A stretch of 55,684 bases of DNA from Pseudomonas crudilactis (GCF_013433315.1 NZ_WXVV01000036.1:1-55684), one strand, 5' to 3'. Counted from the first letter of the stretch, positions 24,762-33,850 are shown. The notes: a model not told the origin generated them from the sequence alone. Program-made: numbers and translations.

Positions 24762-27137
24762 TTGGTAGAGTACGTAGTTTCCCTCGATAAGCTCGGCAAA
24801 CACGATGTTGAGCATGTGGGGGGCAAGAACGCATCCCTGGGCGAGATGATCAGTAACCTGGCAGGCGCCGGTGTTTCGGTCCCCGGCGGTTTCGCCACGA
24901 CGGCTCAGGCTTATCGTGATTTCCTCGAACTGAGCGGCCTCAACGACCAGATCCACGCGGCCCTCGATGCGCTCGACGTCGACGACGTCAACGCCCTGGC
25001 CAAAACCGGCGCACAGATCCGTCAATGGATCATGGAAGCCGAATTCCCTGAAAAACTGAATGCCGAAATCCGCACCGCGTTCGCCGCGCTGTCGGCCGGC
25101 AACCCTGACGTGGCCGTGGCTGTGCGTTCTTCCGCCACCGCCGAAGACTTGCCGGACGCCTCGTTCGCCGGTCAGCAGGAAACCTTCCTGAACATCCGTG
25201 GTGTGGAAAACGTTATCCGCGCCGCCAAAGAGGTGTTCGCTTCGCTGTTCAACGACCGTGCAATTTCCTACCGCGTGCACCAGGGCTTCGACCACAAACT
25301 GGTCGCCCTGTCGGCTGGCGTGCAGCGCATGGTGCGTTCGGAAACCGGCACTGCCGGCGTGATGTTCACCCTCGATACCGAATCCGGTTTCCGTGACGTG
25401 GTGTTCATCACCGGCGCTTACGGCCTGGGCGAAACCGTCGTTCAAGGCGCGGTCAACCCCGACGAATTCTACGTGCACAAGGGCACGCTGGAGGCCGGTC
25501 GCCCGGCGATCCTGCGTCGCAATCTGGGCAGCAAAGCCATCAAGATGATCTACGGCGACGAGGCCAAGGCCGGTCGTTCGGTCAAGACCGTCGACGTCGA
25601 CAAGGCTGAGCGCGCGCGTTTCTGCCTGACCGACGCTGAAGTCAGCGAACTGGCCAAGCAAGCGATGATCATCGAAAAGCACTACGGCTGCCCGATGGAC
25701 ATCGAGTGGGCCAAGGACGGTGACGACGGCCAGTTGTACATCGTGCAGGCGCGTCCGGAAACCGTGAAAAGCCGCACCCAGGCCAACGTCATGGAACGTT
25801 ACCTGCTGAAAGAAACCGGCACCGTGCTGGTGGAAGGTCGTGCGATTGGCCAGCGCATCGGCGCCGGTAAAGTGCGCATCATCAAGGACGTCTCCGAGAT
25901 GGACAAAGTCCAGCCGGGCGACGTGCTGGTTTCCGATATGACCGACCCGGACTGGGAACCGGTGATGAAGCGCGCCAGCGCCATCGTCACCAACCGTGGC
26001 GGCCGTACCTGCCACGCAGCGATCATCGCTCGCGAGCTGGGTATTCCGGCAGTGGTCGGATGCGGCAACGCCACCCAACTGCTGAAGGATGGCCAAGGCG
26101 TGACCGTGTCCTGCGCTGAAGGCGACACCGGTTACATCTTCGAAGGCGAACTGGGCTTCGACATCAAGAAGAACTCCGTCGACGCCATGCCGGAGCTGCC
26201 GTTCAAGATCATGATGAACGTCGGCAACCCGGACCGCGCTTTCGACTTCGCGCAACTGCCGAACGCCGGTGTCGGTCTGGCCCGTCTGGAATTCATCATC
26301 AACCGCATGATCGGCGTCCACCCGAAAGCGCTGTTGAACTACGACGGGCTGCCACAGGAAATCAAGGACAGCGTCGACAAGCGTATCGCCGGTTACAACG
26401 ACCCGGTCGACTTCTACGTCGACAAACTGGTCGAAGGCATCAGCACCCTCGCCGCAGCGTTCACGCCGAAAAAAGTCATCGTGCGTCTGTCGGACTTCAA
26501 GTCCAACGAATACGCCAACCTGATCGGCGGCAAGCTGTACGAGCCGGAAGAAGAAAACCCGATGCTGGGCTTCCGTGGCGCTTCGCGTTACATCAGCGAA
26601 TCGTTCCGTGACTGCTTCGAACTCGAATGCCGCGCGCTGAAACGCGTGCGCAACGAGATGGGCCTGACCAACGTCGAAATCATGGTGCCGTTCGTCCGTA
26701 CTCTGGGCGAAGCCAGCCAGGTGGTCGATCTGCTCGCCGAAAATGGCTTGAAGCGCGGCGAGAACGGTCTGCGCGTGATCATGATGTGCGAACTGCCTTC
26801 CAACGCGATCCTCGCTGAAGAATTCCTCGAATTCTTCGACGGTTTCTCGATCGGTTCCAACGACCTGACTCAGTTGACGCTGGGCCTGGACCGCGATTCC
26901 GGTATCATCGCGCATCTGTTCGACGAGCGTAATCCGGCGGTCAAGAAGCTGTTGGCCAACGCGATTGCCGCGTGCAACAAGGCCGGCAAGTACATCGGTA
27001 TCTGCGGTCAGGGTCCTTCGGACCACCCGGATCTGGCCAAGTGGCTGATGGAACAGGGCATCGAAAGCGTGTCGCTGAACCCGGATACCGTGCTGGAAAC
27101 CTGGTTCTTCCTCGCCGAAGGCCAGGCGCCGGCCTGA
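24762..27137 (+). CDS. ppsA: Phosphoenolpyruvate synthase
   Basis: Converts pyruvate and ATP to PEP, AMP and Pi for gluconeogenesis. 791 residues in three domains: an N-terminal ATP-grasp nucleotide domain (about 1-345), the swivelling phosphohistidine domain with GGRTCHAAIIARELG (H418), and a C-terminal PEP/pyruvate TIM barrel with the MCELPSN and GSNDLTQ segments. The gene begins at a TTG codon (24762), with GGAGAG eight bases before; no ATG is available that keeps the conserved VEYVVSLDKLG start. PpsR, encoded divergently, is its regulator. Confidence 0.96.
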   Translation: MVEYVVSLDKLGKHDVEHVGGKNASLGEMISNLAGAGVSVPGGFATTAQAYRDFLELSGLNDQIHAALDALDVDDVNALAKTGAQIRQWIMEAEFPEKLNAEIRTAFAALSAGNPDVAVAVRSSATAEDLPDASFAGQQETFLNIRGVENVIRAAKEVFASLFNDRAISYRVHQGFDHKLVALSAGVQRMVRSETGTAGVMFTLDTESGFRDVVFITGAYGLGETVVQGAVNPDEFYVHKGTLEAGRPAILRRNLGSKAIKMIYGDEAKAGRSVKTVDVDKAERARFCLTDAEVSELAKQAMIIEKHYGCPMDIEWAKDGDDGQLYIVQARPETVKSRTQANVMERYLLKETGTVLVEGRAIGQRIGAGKVRIIKDVSEMDKVQPGDVLVSDMTDPDWEPVMKRASAIVTNRGGRTCHAAIIARELGIPAVVGCGNATQLLKDGQGVTVSCAEGDTGYIFEGELGFDIKKNSVDAMPELPFKIMMNVGNPDRAFDFAQLPNAGVGLARLEFIINRMIGVHPKALLNYDGLPQEIKDSVDKRIAGYNDPVDFYVDKLVEGISTLAAAFTPKKVIVRLSDFKSNEYANLIGGKLYEPEEENPMLGFRGASRYISESFRDCFELECRALKRVRNEMGLTNVEIMVPFVRTLGEASQVVDLLAENGLKRGENGLRVIMMCELPSNAILAEEFLEFFDGFSIGSNDLTQLTLGLDRDSGIIAHLFDERNPAVKKLLANAIAACNKAGKYIGICGQGPSDHPDLAKWLMEQGIESVSLNPDTVLETWFFLAEGQAPA

Positions 27138-27160
27138 TAAGTATGTGAACGGCCCGCTCC

Positions 27161-27250
27161 CTGTGGGAGCGAGCTTGCTCGCGAAGACGGAGCAACATCC
27201 GCCATGGATGTTGGCTGATACGCCGATTTCGCGAGCAGGCTCGCTCCTGC
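27161..27250. repeat. REP doublet 7 (geometry B, mixed cores)
   Basis: The left arm TGTGGGAGCGAGCTTGCTCG has the GCAAGC-type core while the right arm GCGAGCAGGCTCGCTCCTGC has GCAGGC and a decayed CCTGCA end. It lies downstream of ppsA and just before its terminator. Confidence 0.9.
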
Positions 27251-27275
27251 AAGGGCAGGATTTTGAGATTCAAGT

Positions 27276-27307
27276 AGGGCGGGCTCCTGTAGATGCCGCC
27301 CTTTTTT
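27276..27307 (+). terminator. Intrinsic terminator of ppsA
   Basis: A stem of GGGCGG/CCGCCC with a 13-nt loop is followed by six T. It ends 14 bases before the start codon of the downstream hydrolase, so that gene must have its own promoter or depend on read-through. Confidence 0.75.
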
Positions 27308-27320
27308 GTGCAAGAGCATT

Positions 27321-28310
27321 ATGCAAAGCAGCAGTGACCTATTTCCTGTCGCCCTGATCAGCGCCGAACGGCGCGGTGATCTGAGCGAAGATGTGTATCG
27401 CTTGAAACCCGGCAACAGTCCCGACTGGTCCGTTGAAATCGCTGTGACCCGGTTGGGCATGGCCGATGACTCGGCGCCTCGCGGTGTGCCGGTGATTTTG
27501 CTGCACGGCAGTTTTTCCAATCGACGTTTCTGGTTTTCACCCAAAGGTCTGGGGCTGGGCGCGTATTTGACGCGTCTGGGTTTCGATGTGTGGATTCCGG
27601 AGATGCGCGGTCACGGCCTGTCGCAGCGCAACGAGGAATACCGCCGCAACCGTGTCGCCGACTATGCGCGATACGATCTGCCGGCGATTGCCGCGTTCGT
27701 GCGTGAGCAGAGCGGGCAGGTTCCGCACTGGATCGGCCATTCGCTGGGCGGCATCACTTTAGCTGCGGCGCTCGGTGGCGAGTACTTGGGCGAGCCGGCG
27801 GTGGCTTCGGCGGCATTTTTCGGCACCCAGGTCAGCCGCACATACTGGCCGCTGAAAATCCCGCCAGTGGAGTGGAGCAGCCGCTTCATTCTCAAGCGCT
27901 TCGCGCAACTGTCGGGCTCGCGGCTTAAACGTGGTCCGGAAGATGAACCAATCGGCCTGGCGCTGGAAAGCATGCGCTGGTACGGCCTGTTCGGCCGCTT
28001 CGGTGACAAGGACAAGGATTGGTGGGCGGGTCTGGCCGACGTTCAAGTGCCAGTGCTGGCGGTGACCGCAGCCGGGGATCACCAGGATCCGGCCTGGGCC
28101 TGTCGCAAGTTGTTCGAGCAGATCGGCTCGGAGCACAAGCAGTTCGTCAATCTGGGCCGCGAGCAGGGCTTCAACGATAATTTCGGTCATGTTGAAATGT
28201 TGGTGAGCAAAGCCGCGCAGACTGAGGTATGGCCATTGGTGGCGCGTTGGTTGAACGATCAGCGCGCGCCGTTGTTGGGCGAGAAGCCGGATTTGGCTGC
28301 TGCGGTCTGA
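27321..28310 (+). CDS. Alpha/beta-fold hydrolase
   Basis: Cytosolic serine hydrolase of 329 residues; the substrate is unknown. The nucleophile elbow GHSLGG is at 139-144 (S141) and the oxyanion LHGSF segment is at 61-65. A conserved MRGHG segment follows, and an aspartate in TAAGDHQDP plus a histidine in FGHVEM near the C-terminus complete the triad. The start at 27321 (MQSSSDLFPV) has AGAG six bases before. It sits between ppsA and rraA as in other Pseudomonas. No signal peptide is evident. Confidence 0.85.
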   Translation: MQSSSDLFPVALISAERRGDLSEDVYRLKPGNSPDWSVEIAVTRLGMADDSAPRGVPVILLHGSFSNRRFWFSPKGLGLGAYLTRLGFDVWIPEMRGHGLSQRNEEYRRNRVADYARYDLPAIAAFVREQSGQVPHWIGHSLGGITLAAALGGEYLGEPAVASAAFFGTQVSRTYWPLKIPPVEWSSRFILKRFAQLSGSRLKRGPEDEPIGLALESMRWYGLFGRFGDKDKDWWAGLADVQVPVLAVTAAGDHQDPAWACRKLFEQIGSEHKQFVNLGREQGFNDNFGHVEMLVSKAAQTEVWPLVARWLNDQRAPLLGEKPDLAAAV

Positions 28311-28536
28311 GAGGGAGGCCCTGAAAAGGGCATTTCGTTCGGGTTGGCTTGCGGCTAAGATATGACGAATTGTGCGGTTCTGGTCATATTCGGTGGCAGC
28401 TTAGCGATTACGTTTCAGCGTTTGTTCAGGTTCATTCAGCCAACATTCAATGAGCTAAGGTAAACAGCGACCACCGGAACTCGTCTCTTCAGAACGCGGC
28501 ATCCTTGATCGTCTTGCTTTTTACAGGAGTTTTTCG

Positions 28537-29028
28537 ATGAACCATTACCTTACGCCTGACCTGTGCGACGCCTATCCGGAGCTGGTGCAGGTGCTGGAAC
28601 CGATGTTCAGCAATTTCGGTGGCCGTGATTCTTTCGGCGGCGAAATCGTGACCATCAAATGCTTCGAAGACAACTCGCTGGTCAAGGAGCAGGCCGAACT
28701 CAAAGGCAACGGCAAGGTGCTGGTGGTCGATGGCGGCGGTTCGCTGCGTCGCGCGCTGCTGGGCGACATGATTGCCGAGAAAGCCGCCAAAAATGGCTGG
28801 GAAGGGCTGGTGATCTACGGCTGCATCCGTGATGTCGACGTCATTGCCCAGACCGATCTGGGTGTGCAGGCGCTGGCCAGCCATCCGATGAAAACCGAAA
28901 AACGCGGCATTGGTGACCTCAACGTCGCGGTGACGTTTGCCGGCGTGACGTTCCACCCGGGTCAATACATTTATGCGGACAACAACGGCGTGATCGTCTC
29001 GCCTAACCCGCTGAAAATGCCTGAATAA
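28537..29028 (+). CDS. rraA: Ribonuclease E activity regulator RraA
   Basis: 163-residue trimeric RraA-fold protein that binds RNase E and lowers its activity in E. coli. Relatives with the same fold are 4-hydroxy-4-methyl-2-oxoglutarate aldolases, so an enzymatic role cannot be excluded. The family core GDMIAEKAAKNGWEGLVIYGCIRD is present; the start MNHYLTPDLCD has GGAG upstream. The 226 bases before it hold a weak GCCC/GGGC hairpin (28318-28331) and no gene. cmaX begins 22 bases after its stop, so both may be co-transcribed. Confidence 0.92.
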   Translation: MNHYLTPDLCDAYPELVQVLEPMFSNFGGRDSFGGEIVTIKCFEDNSLVKEQAELKGNGKVLVVDGGGSLRRALLGDMIAEKAAKNGWEGLVIYGCIRDVDVIAQTDLGVQALASHPMKTEKRGIGDLNVAVTFAGVTFHPGQYIYADNNGVIVSPNPLKMPE

Positions 29029-29050
29029 GCTTTTCGACAAAGGGATGCGG

Positions 29051-30046
29051 ATGTTCGAGGAAGAAAACGCGCAGTGGGGGCTGGTGCATGCCCTGGTGCT
29101 GGACGGAAAAGGCGGTGCGCGTTCGATAGCCCGGACTGAGCTCGACGATTTGCAGTTGCAGGCCCATGAAAGCCTGTGGCTGCATTGGGATCGCAGCCAT
29201 CCGCAGACCCAGACCTGGCTGCGCAAATCCAGCGGTCTCAACGAATTCACCTGCGATTTGCTGCTGGAAGAGAACACGCGTCCGCGCCTGTTGCCGCTGC
29301 CGGATGCCGAGTTGCTGCTGTTTCTGCGCGGGGTCAATCTCAACCCGGGCGCCGAGCCGGAAGACATGGTTTCGGTGCGGATTTTTGCTTCCGCCCAGCG
29401 AGTGATTTCCCTGCGTCTGCGCCCATTGCGCGCCACCGATGAGCTGCTGGCGCTGTTGAGCGACGGCAAAGGCCCGAAAACCTCTTCTGAACTCATCCTT
29501 TATCTGGCGCAGTTCCTCACCAACAAGGTGCAGGATCTGGTCACTTGCCTCTCGGAAATCGCCGATGAGGAAGAAGAAAAGATGGATGCCGACGAACGGT
29601 ATACCCCTGAGCATGGCGCCATTTTGCACATCCGTCGCCGGGCGGCCGGGCTGAAGCGTTTTCTTGCGCCGCAGCGGGATATTTTCGGACAACTGACGCG
29701 GATAAAACTGCCGTGGTTTGTCGATGACGATGCCGATTACTGGAACGAATTGAACAACAGCCTGACCCGCTATCTCGAAGAGCTCGAATTGACCCGAGAG
29801 CGCGTGGGGCTTGTGCTGGAGGCTGAAGACCGGCGCCTCAGCGAGCGTATGAATCGCACGATGTACCGCTTCGGCATCATCACCTGCATCTTTTTGCCGA
29901 TGAGTTTCATCACCGGCCTGTTGGGCATCAACGTTGGCGGAATTCCATTCTCCAGCAGTCCTTATGGTTTCCTGATTGCCTGTTTGACGGTGCTCGCCCT
30001 GGCCTTCGGTCAGTGGTGGTTATTCCGTCGTTTGCGCTGGGTCTGA
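29051..30046 (+). CDS. cmaX: CorA/ZntB-family metal cation transporter CmaX
   Basis: CorA-type divalent cation transporter of 331 residues. The cytosolic funnel domain (1-265) is followed by two C-terminal membrane helices separated by the signature GIN in LLGINVGG; GIN rather than GMN resembles the ZntB branch. The start at 29051 follows AAAGGG; an ATG at 29045 is in frame. The order cmaX-crfX-cmpX-sigX-oprF is the known envelope-stress cluster of Pseudomonas, and several of these genes belong to the SigX regulon in P. aeruginosa. Confidence 0.88.
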   Translation: MFEEENAQWGLVHALVLDGKGGARSIARTELDDLQLQAHESLWLHWDRSHPQTQTWLRKSSGLNEFTCDLLLEENTRPRLLPLPDAELLLFLRGVNLNPGAEPEDMVSVRIFASAQRVISLRLRPLRATDELLALLSDGKGPKTSSELILYLAQFLTNKVQDLVTCLSEIADEEEEKMDADERYTPEHGAILHIRRRAAGLKRFLAPQRDIFGQLTRIKLPWFVDDDADYWNELNNSLTRYLEELELTRERVGLVLEAEDRRLSERMNRTMYRFGIITCIFLPMSFITGLLGINVGGIPFSSSPYGFLIACLTVLALAFGQWWLFRRLRWV

Positions 30047-30109
30047 ACATGGCGCATGTGACCCGACCAAATCTGCCCGCGTCTTTCACAGACATCACGA
30101 GAGGTGCGT

Positions 30110-30358
30110 ATGCACGATCCGTTTGAACAGTCTTTGCGCGACATGCTCAACGCTTCGCCGTCCAGCCGCGACGACGATGCCTGCCTGGGCCGCGTACTCA
30201 AAACCGCCAACCGCCAGGTTGGCGCCGGTGATCTGTTCAGCCTGCTGGGCCGCTGGCTGCCCGCGCTGATGATCGCCCTGAATAACGGATCGGCCCATGT
30301 CTCGCCGGTTTCCCGTCTTCGTAAACCTACCGCTCGCACTGCTGATAAGGCTGATTGA
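30110..30358 (+). CDS. crfX: Small conserved protein CrfX
   Basis: Small protein of 82 residues of unknown function found between cmaX and cmpX in Pseudomonas. It begins MHDPFEQSLRDML, has an amphipathic middle (GDLFSLLGRWLPALMIALNN) and a basic C-terminus. GAGAGG lies upstream of the ATG at 30110. Its stop codon is two bases before the cmpX start, indicating translational coupling. No catalytic motif can be seen. Confidence 0.85.
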   Translation: MHDPFEQSLRDMLNASPSSRDDDACLGRVLKTANRQVGAGDLFSLLGRWLPALMIALNNGSAHVSPVSRLRKPTARTADKAD

Positions 30359-30360
30359 AT

Positions 30361-31185
30361 ATGGAACTCGACCTCTGGACTCAGAGCCTCGTCACTGCAA
30401 TGACTGCGTTGTGGACCAAAGTAGCCAACTTCATTCCGAACCTGTTCGGCGCACTGGTCGTGCTGCTGTTGGGTTTCGTTGTGGCCAAGCTGCTCGATAC
30501 CTTGCTGTCCAAGCTGCTTGCCAAACTGGGCCTTGATCGCCTGATGGGTGGCACCGGCCTGACCAAATTGATGTCGCGAGCCGGGCTGCAAGTGCCGATC
30601 TCGACCCTGATCGGCAAAATCGTTTACTGGTTCGTTCTGCTGATTTTTCTGGTTTCGGCAGCAGAATCCCTTGGCCTTGAGCGAGTTTCAGCTACGCTGG
30701 ATATGTTGGCGCTCTATTTGCCGAAAGTATTCGGCGCAGCCTTGGTGTTGCTGGTAGGTGTTTTGCTGGCGCAACTGGCCAACGGGCTGGTGCGCGGGGC
30801 GGCAGAAGGTGTGGGCCTGGACTACGCTTCGGGACTTGGACGGATAGCTCAGGGGCTGGTGATCATCATCAGTATCTCGGTGGCAATCAGTCAGCTCGAA
30901 GTCAAAACCGACCTGCTGAACCATGTGATTGTCATTGTATTGATTACCGTTGGTCTGGCGGTTGCGCTGGCCATGGGTTTGGGAAGCCGGGAAATTGCCG
31001 GTCAGATTCTTGCGGGAATCTATGTGCGTGAGTTGTATCAGGTTGGGCAACAAGTGCGTGTTGGCGAGGTCGAAGGGCAGATCGAGGAGATCGGCACGGT
31101 TAAAACCACATTGCTGACCGATGAGGGTGAGCTAGTCTCTCTTTCCAATCGGATCCTGCTGGAACAGCATGTGAGTAGCCGCTAA
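30361..31185 (+). CDS. cmpX: Small-conductance mechanosensitive-type membrane protein CmpX
   Basis: Inner-membrane protein of 274 residues. Four to five hydrophobic segments (about 20-48, 80-105, 122-148, 165-185, 190-215) include the conserved TM-helix repeats (IPNLFGALVVLLLGF and LPKVFGAALVLLVGV). A soluble tail carries the MscS-like LYQVGQQVRVGEVEGQIEEIGTVKT segment. A role in membrane-tension or envelope homeostasis is known for the family and for CmpX in Pseudomonas. The start at 30361 immediately follows the crfX stop. It precedes sigX. Confidence 0.88.
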   Translation: MELDLWTQSLVTAMTALWTKVANFIPNLFGALVVLLLGFVVAKLLDTLLSKLLAKLGLDRLMGGTGLTKLMSRAGLQVPISTLIGKIVYWFVLLIFLVSAAESLGLERVSATLDMLALYLPKVFGAALVLLVGVLLAQLANGLVRGAAEGVGLDYASGLGRIAQGLVIIISISVAISQLEVKTDLLNHVIVIVLITVGLAVALAMGLGSREIAGQILAGIYVRELYQVGQQVRVGEVEGQIEEIGTVKTTLLTDEGELVSLSNRILLEQHVSSR

Positions 31186-31212
31186 TCCGGCAAACCCTGC
31201 TAATGTATGCCG

Positions 31213-31242
31213 CCGCAAAATGCCAGCTGATGCTGGTTGCGG
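31213..31242 (+). promoter_or_regulatory. Bulged hairpin in the sigX leader
   Basis: CCGCAA (31213-31218) pairs with TTGCGG (31237-31242) and, inside, CCAGC pairs with GCTGG around a TGAT loop, leaving a 4-nt AATG bulge on one side. It ends 33 bases before the sigX start and has no T-run, so it is more likely a leader structure than a terminator. Confidence 0.45.
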
Positions 31243-31275
31243 TGGACATTGACCTGACTGTCGGCACGCCTTGTT

Positions 31276-31866
31276 TTGAATAAAGCCCAAACGCTATCCA
31301 CGCGCTACGACCCCCGCGAGCTCTCTGATGAGGAGTTGGTCGCGCGCTCGCATACCGAGCTTTTTCACGTAACGCGCGCCTATGAAGAACTGATGCGGCG
31401 TTACCAGCGAACATTATTTAACGTTTGTGCGAGATATCTTGGGAACGATCGCGACGCAGACGATGTCTGTCAGGAAGTCATGTTGAAGGTGCTGTATGGC
31501 CTGAAGAACTTCGAGGGGAAATCGAAGTTCAAAACGTGGCTCTACAGCATCACGTACAACGAATGTATTACGCAGTATCGGAAGGAACGGCGAAAGCGTC
31601 GCTTGATGGACGCATTGAGTCTTGACCCCCTCGAGGAAGCGTCCGAAGAAAAGGCGCCGAAACCCGAGGAGAAGGGCGGGCTTGATCGCTGGCTGGTGTA
31701 TGTGAACCCGATTGACCGTGAAATTCTGGTGCTACGATTTGTCGCAGAGCTGGAATTTCAGGAGATCGCAGACATCATGCACATGGGTTTGAGTGCGACA
31801 AAAATGCGTTACAAACGTGCTCTAGATAAATTGCGTGAGAAATTTGCAGGCATTGCTGAAACTTAG
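31276..31866 (+). CDS. sigX: ECF sigma factor SigX
   Basis: Extracytoplasmic-function sigma factor of 196 residues controlling oprF, fatty-acid and envelope genes. Region 2 is about 25-95 (YQRTLFNVCARYLGNDRDADDVCQEVMLKVL, FKTWLYSITYNECI), followed by a charged linker (EEASEEKAPKPEEKGG) and region 4 (about 135-192). It starts at a TTG codon (31276), which yields MNKAQTLSTRYD; no ATG fits the conserved N-terminus. No anti-sigma gene is adjacent, as known for SigX, and cmpX lies upstream instead. Confidence 0.95.
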   Translation: MNKAQTLSTRYDPRELSDEELVARSHTELFHVTRAYEELMRRYQRTLFNVCARYLGNDRDADDVCQEVMLKVLYGLKNFEGKSKFKTWLYSITYNECITQYRKERRKRRLMDALSLDPLEEASEEKAPKPEEKGGLDRWLVYVNPIDREILVLRFVAELEFQEIADIMHMGLSATKMRYKRALDKLREKFAGIAET

Positions 31867-31892
31867 TTCAGCGCAAATATCTCTTACGTGTA

Positions 31893-31914
31893 GGCAAGTT
31901 CTGATAGACTTGCC
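31893..31914. promoter_or_regulatory. Inverted repeat in the sigX-oprF gap
   Basis: GGCAAGT and ACTTGCC form a perfect 7-bp stem around an 8-nt spacer, 60 bases before the oprF start and 27 bases after the sigX stop. No T-run follows. It lies where the oprF promoter should be, so it could be an operator or the sigX mRNA 3' structure. Confidence 0.4.
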
Positions 31915-31973
31915 GCCGAGTTGTCCCCCGGTTTGCGGGACTGCTTCACAATCACCAGATGGGGATTTAACGG

Positions 31974-33008
31974 ATGAAACTGAAAAACACCTTGGGCTTG
32001 GCCATTGGTTCTCTGATTGCCGCCACTTCGTTCGGCGCTCTGGCACAAGGCCAAGGCGCAGTTGAAATCGAAGGCTTCGCAAAGAAAGAACAATTCGACA
32101 GCGCTCGTAACTTCAAGAACAACGGCAACCTGTTCGGCGGTTCGATCGGTTACTTCCTGACCGACGACGTTGAACTGCGTCTGGGCTATGACGAAGTGCA
32201 CAACGTGCGTTCCGACGACGGTCGTAACATCAAGGGCGCTAACACCGCTCTGGACGCTCTGTACCACTTCAACAACCCAGGCGACATGCTGCGTCCATAC
32301 GTATCGGCTGGTTTCTCCGATCAGAGCATCGGTCAGAACGGTTCCGGCGGTCGTGACCGCTCCACCTTCGCCAACCTGGGCGCTGGTGCCAAGCTGTACT
32401 TCACCGAGAACTTCTACGCCCGTGCCGGCGTTGAAGCTCAGTACAACATCGACCAGGGCGACACCGAGTGGGCTCCTAGCGTTGGTATCGGTGTGAACTT
32501 CGGTGGCGGCTCCAAGCCTGCTGCTGCTCCAGTTCCAGCACCAGCTGAAGTCTGCTCCGACAGCGACAACGATGGCGTTTGCGACAACGTTGACAAGTGC
32601 CCGGACACCCCAGCCAACGTAACTGTTGACGCTGACGGCTGCCCAGCAGTTGCTGAAGTTGTTCGTGTTGAGCTGGACGTTAAGTTCGACTTCGACAAGT
32701 CGGTTGTGAAGCCAAACAGCTACGGCGACATCAAGAACCTGGCTGACTTCATGAAGCAGTACCCATCCACCACCACTACTGTTGAAGGTCACACTGACTC
32801 CGTCGGTCCTGACGCTTACAACCAGAAACTGTCCGAGCGTCGTGCAAACGCCGTTAAGCAAGTTCTGACCAACCAGTACGGTGTTGAATCGTCCCGCGTT
32901 CAGTCTGTTGGCTACGGCGAATCCCGCCCAGTTGCTGACAACAAAACTGAAGCTGGCCGCGCTGTAAACCGTCGCGTAGAAGCGCAGGTTGAAGCTCAAG
33001 CTAAGTAA
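31974..33008 (+). CDS. oprF: Major outer-membrane porin OprF
   Basis: Structural porin of 344 residues linking the outer membrane to peptidoglycan. The signal peptide is 1-24, cleaved after GALA. An eight-stranded barrel domain (about 25-180) is followed by a Pro/Ala hinge (APVPAPAEVC), a Cys-containing calcium-type DSDNDGVCDNVDKCPDT segment, and the OmpA-like peptidoglycan domain (about 220-340) with VEGHTDSVG. The codon choice is narrower than in its neighbours (for example GGT, CGT, AAC, CTG), as expected for an abundant protein. It is followed by a strong terminator. Confidence 0.97.
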   Translation: MKLKNTLGLAIGSLIAATSFGALAQGQGAVEIEGFAKKEQFDSARNFKNNGNLFGGSIGYFLTDDVELRLGYDEVHNVRSDDGRNIKGANTALDALYHFNNPGDMLRPYVSAGFSDQSIGQNGSGGRDRSTFANLGAGAKLYFTENFYARAGVEAQYNIDQGDTEWAPSVGIGVNFGGGSKPAAAPVPAPAEVCSDSDNDGVCDNVDKCPDTPANVTVDADGCPAVAEVVRVELDVKFDFDKSVVKPNSYGDIKNLADFMKQYPSTTTTVEGHTDSVGPDAYNQKLSERRANAVKQVLTNQYGVESSRVQSVGYGESRPVADNKTEAGRAVNRRVEAQVEAQAK

Positions 33009-33022
33009 TTAGCTGCCGCTCT

Positions 33023-33054
33023 GAGAAAAGCCCGGCTTAGGCCGGGCTTTTCTT
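33023..33054. terminator. Bidirectional terminator between oprF and cobA
   Basis: GAAAAGCCCGGC-TTAG-GCCGGGCTTTTC is a perfect stem with an A-run on the left and T-run on the right. It can end oprF (+) and the nirB-nirD-nasC-cobA operon (-), which converge here. Confidence 0.92.
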
Positions 33055-33078
33055 TGCCTGCGATTTGGCTTTCGAAGA

Positions 33079-33837
33079 CTACGCAGCCCCTGTGCACGAG
33101 CTGCCGCAGGCTGAAATCCGTTGATCTTCAACAACAGCCGCCACCGCCCCGATCACCAGAATCGCCGGGCTTTTCAATCCAAACGCATAAGCGTCGTTAC
33201 TCATTGCCGTCAGATCACTGCGGCATTCGCGCTGCTCTGGCAACGACGCATTTTCGATCATCGCCACCGGCGTATCCGCCGCCATCCCGCCCGCCAGCAA
33301 CTGATCGCGAATCTCGCCCAGCTTGGCCACACCCATATAAACCACCAGCGTCGTACCGCCCTGCGCCAGCGCCTGCCAGTTCAATTGGCTGTCGTCCTGG
33401 GTGTGTGCAGTCACCAGCGTCACCCCGCGGGCCACACCGCGCAAGGTCAGCGGAATATCGCACTGCGTCGCCCCGGCCAGCCCGGCGGTGATGCCATTGA
33501 CCAACTCCACCTCGACCCCACGCTCCCGCAGCCACTGCGCTTCTTCACCCCCGCGGCCGAAAATGCACGGATCGCCGCCCTTGAGCCGCACCACACACTT
33601 GCCTTGGCGGGCGTAACGCAGCATCAGTCGATGGATAAACGCCTGCGGTGTTGAGCGGCAGCCGCCGCGTTTGCCTACCGCAATAATGCGCGCGGCGGGG
33701 CAGTGCTCCAGAACCGCGTCGTTGACCAGATCATCGATCAGCACCACATCGGCTTCGCGTAAGGCGCGTACCGCTTTGAGGGTCAGCAGTTCGGGATCAC
33801 CAGGACCTGCGCCCACCAGCCAGACTTTTGCATTCAT
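33079..33837 (-). CDS. cobA: Uroporphyrinogen-III C-methyltransferase
   Basis: SAM-dependent methyltransferase of 252 residues making precorrin-2, the first step to siroheme, the cofactor of NirB. The start region VWLVGAGPGDPELLTLKA and the later VVRLKGGDPCIFGRGGEEAQWL motif are characteristic. It lacks the dehydrogenase/ferrochelatase part of CysG. The start at 33837 (MNAKVWL) is preferred over an upstream extension. It is the last gene of the nitrate operon, 13 bases after nasC. Confidence 0.94.
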   Translation of the reverse strand: MNAKVWLVGAGPGDPELLTLKAVRALREADVVLIDDLVNDAVLEHCPAARIIAVGKRGGCRSTPQAFIHRLMLRYARQGKCVVRLKGGDPCIFGRGGEEAQWLRERGVEVELVNGITAGLAGATQCDIPLTLRGVARGVTLVTAHTQDDSQLNWQALAQGGTTLVVYMGVAKLGEIRDQLLAGGMAADTPVAMIENASLPEQRECRSDLTAMSNDAYAFGLKSPAILVIGAVAAVVEDQRISACGSSCTGAA

Positions 33838-33850
33838 GGTGTTTTCCTCA

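Noticed and set aside
24666..27026. Very long open frame antisense to ppsA
   Set aside because: Its composition (rich in Val, Asp, Arg, His, Gln) is that of a shadow frame of a GC-rich gene; ppsA is clearly the coding strand.
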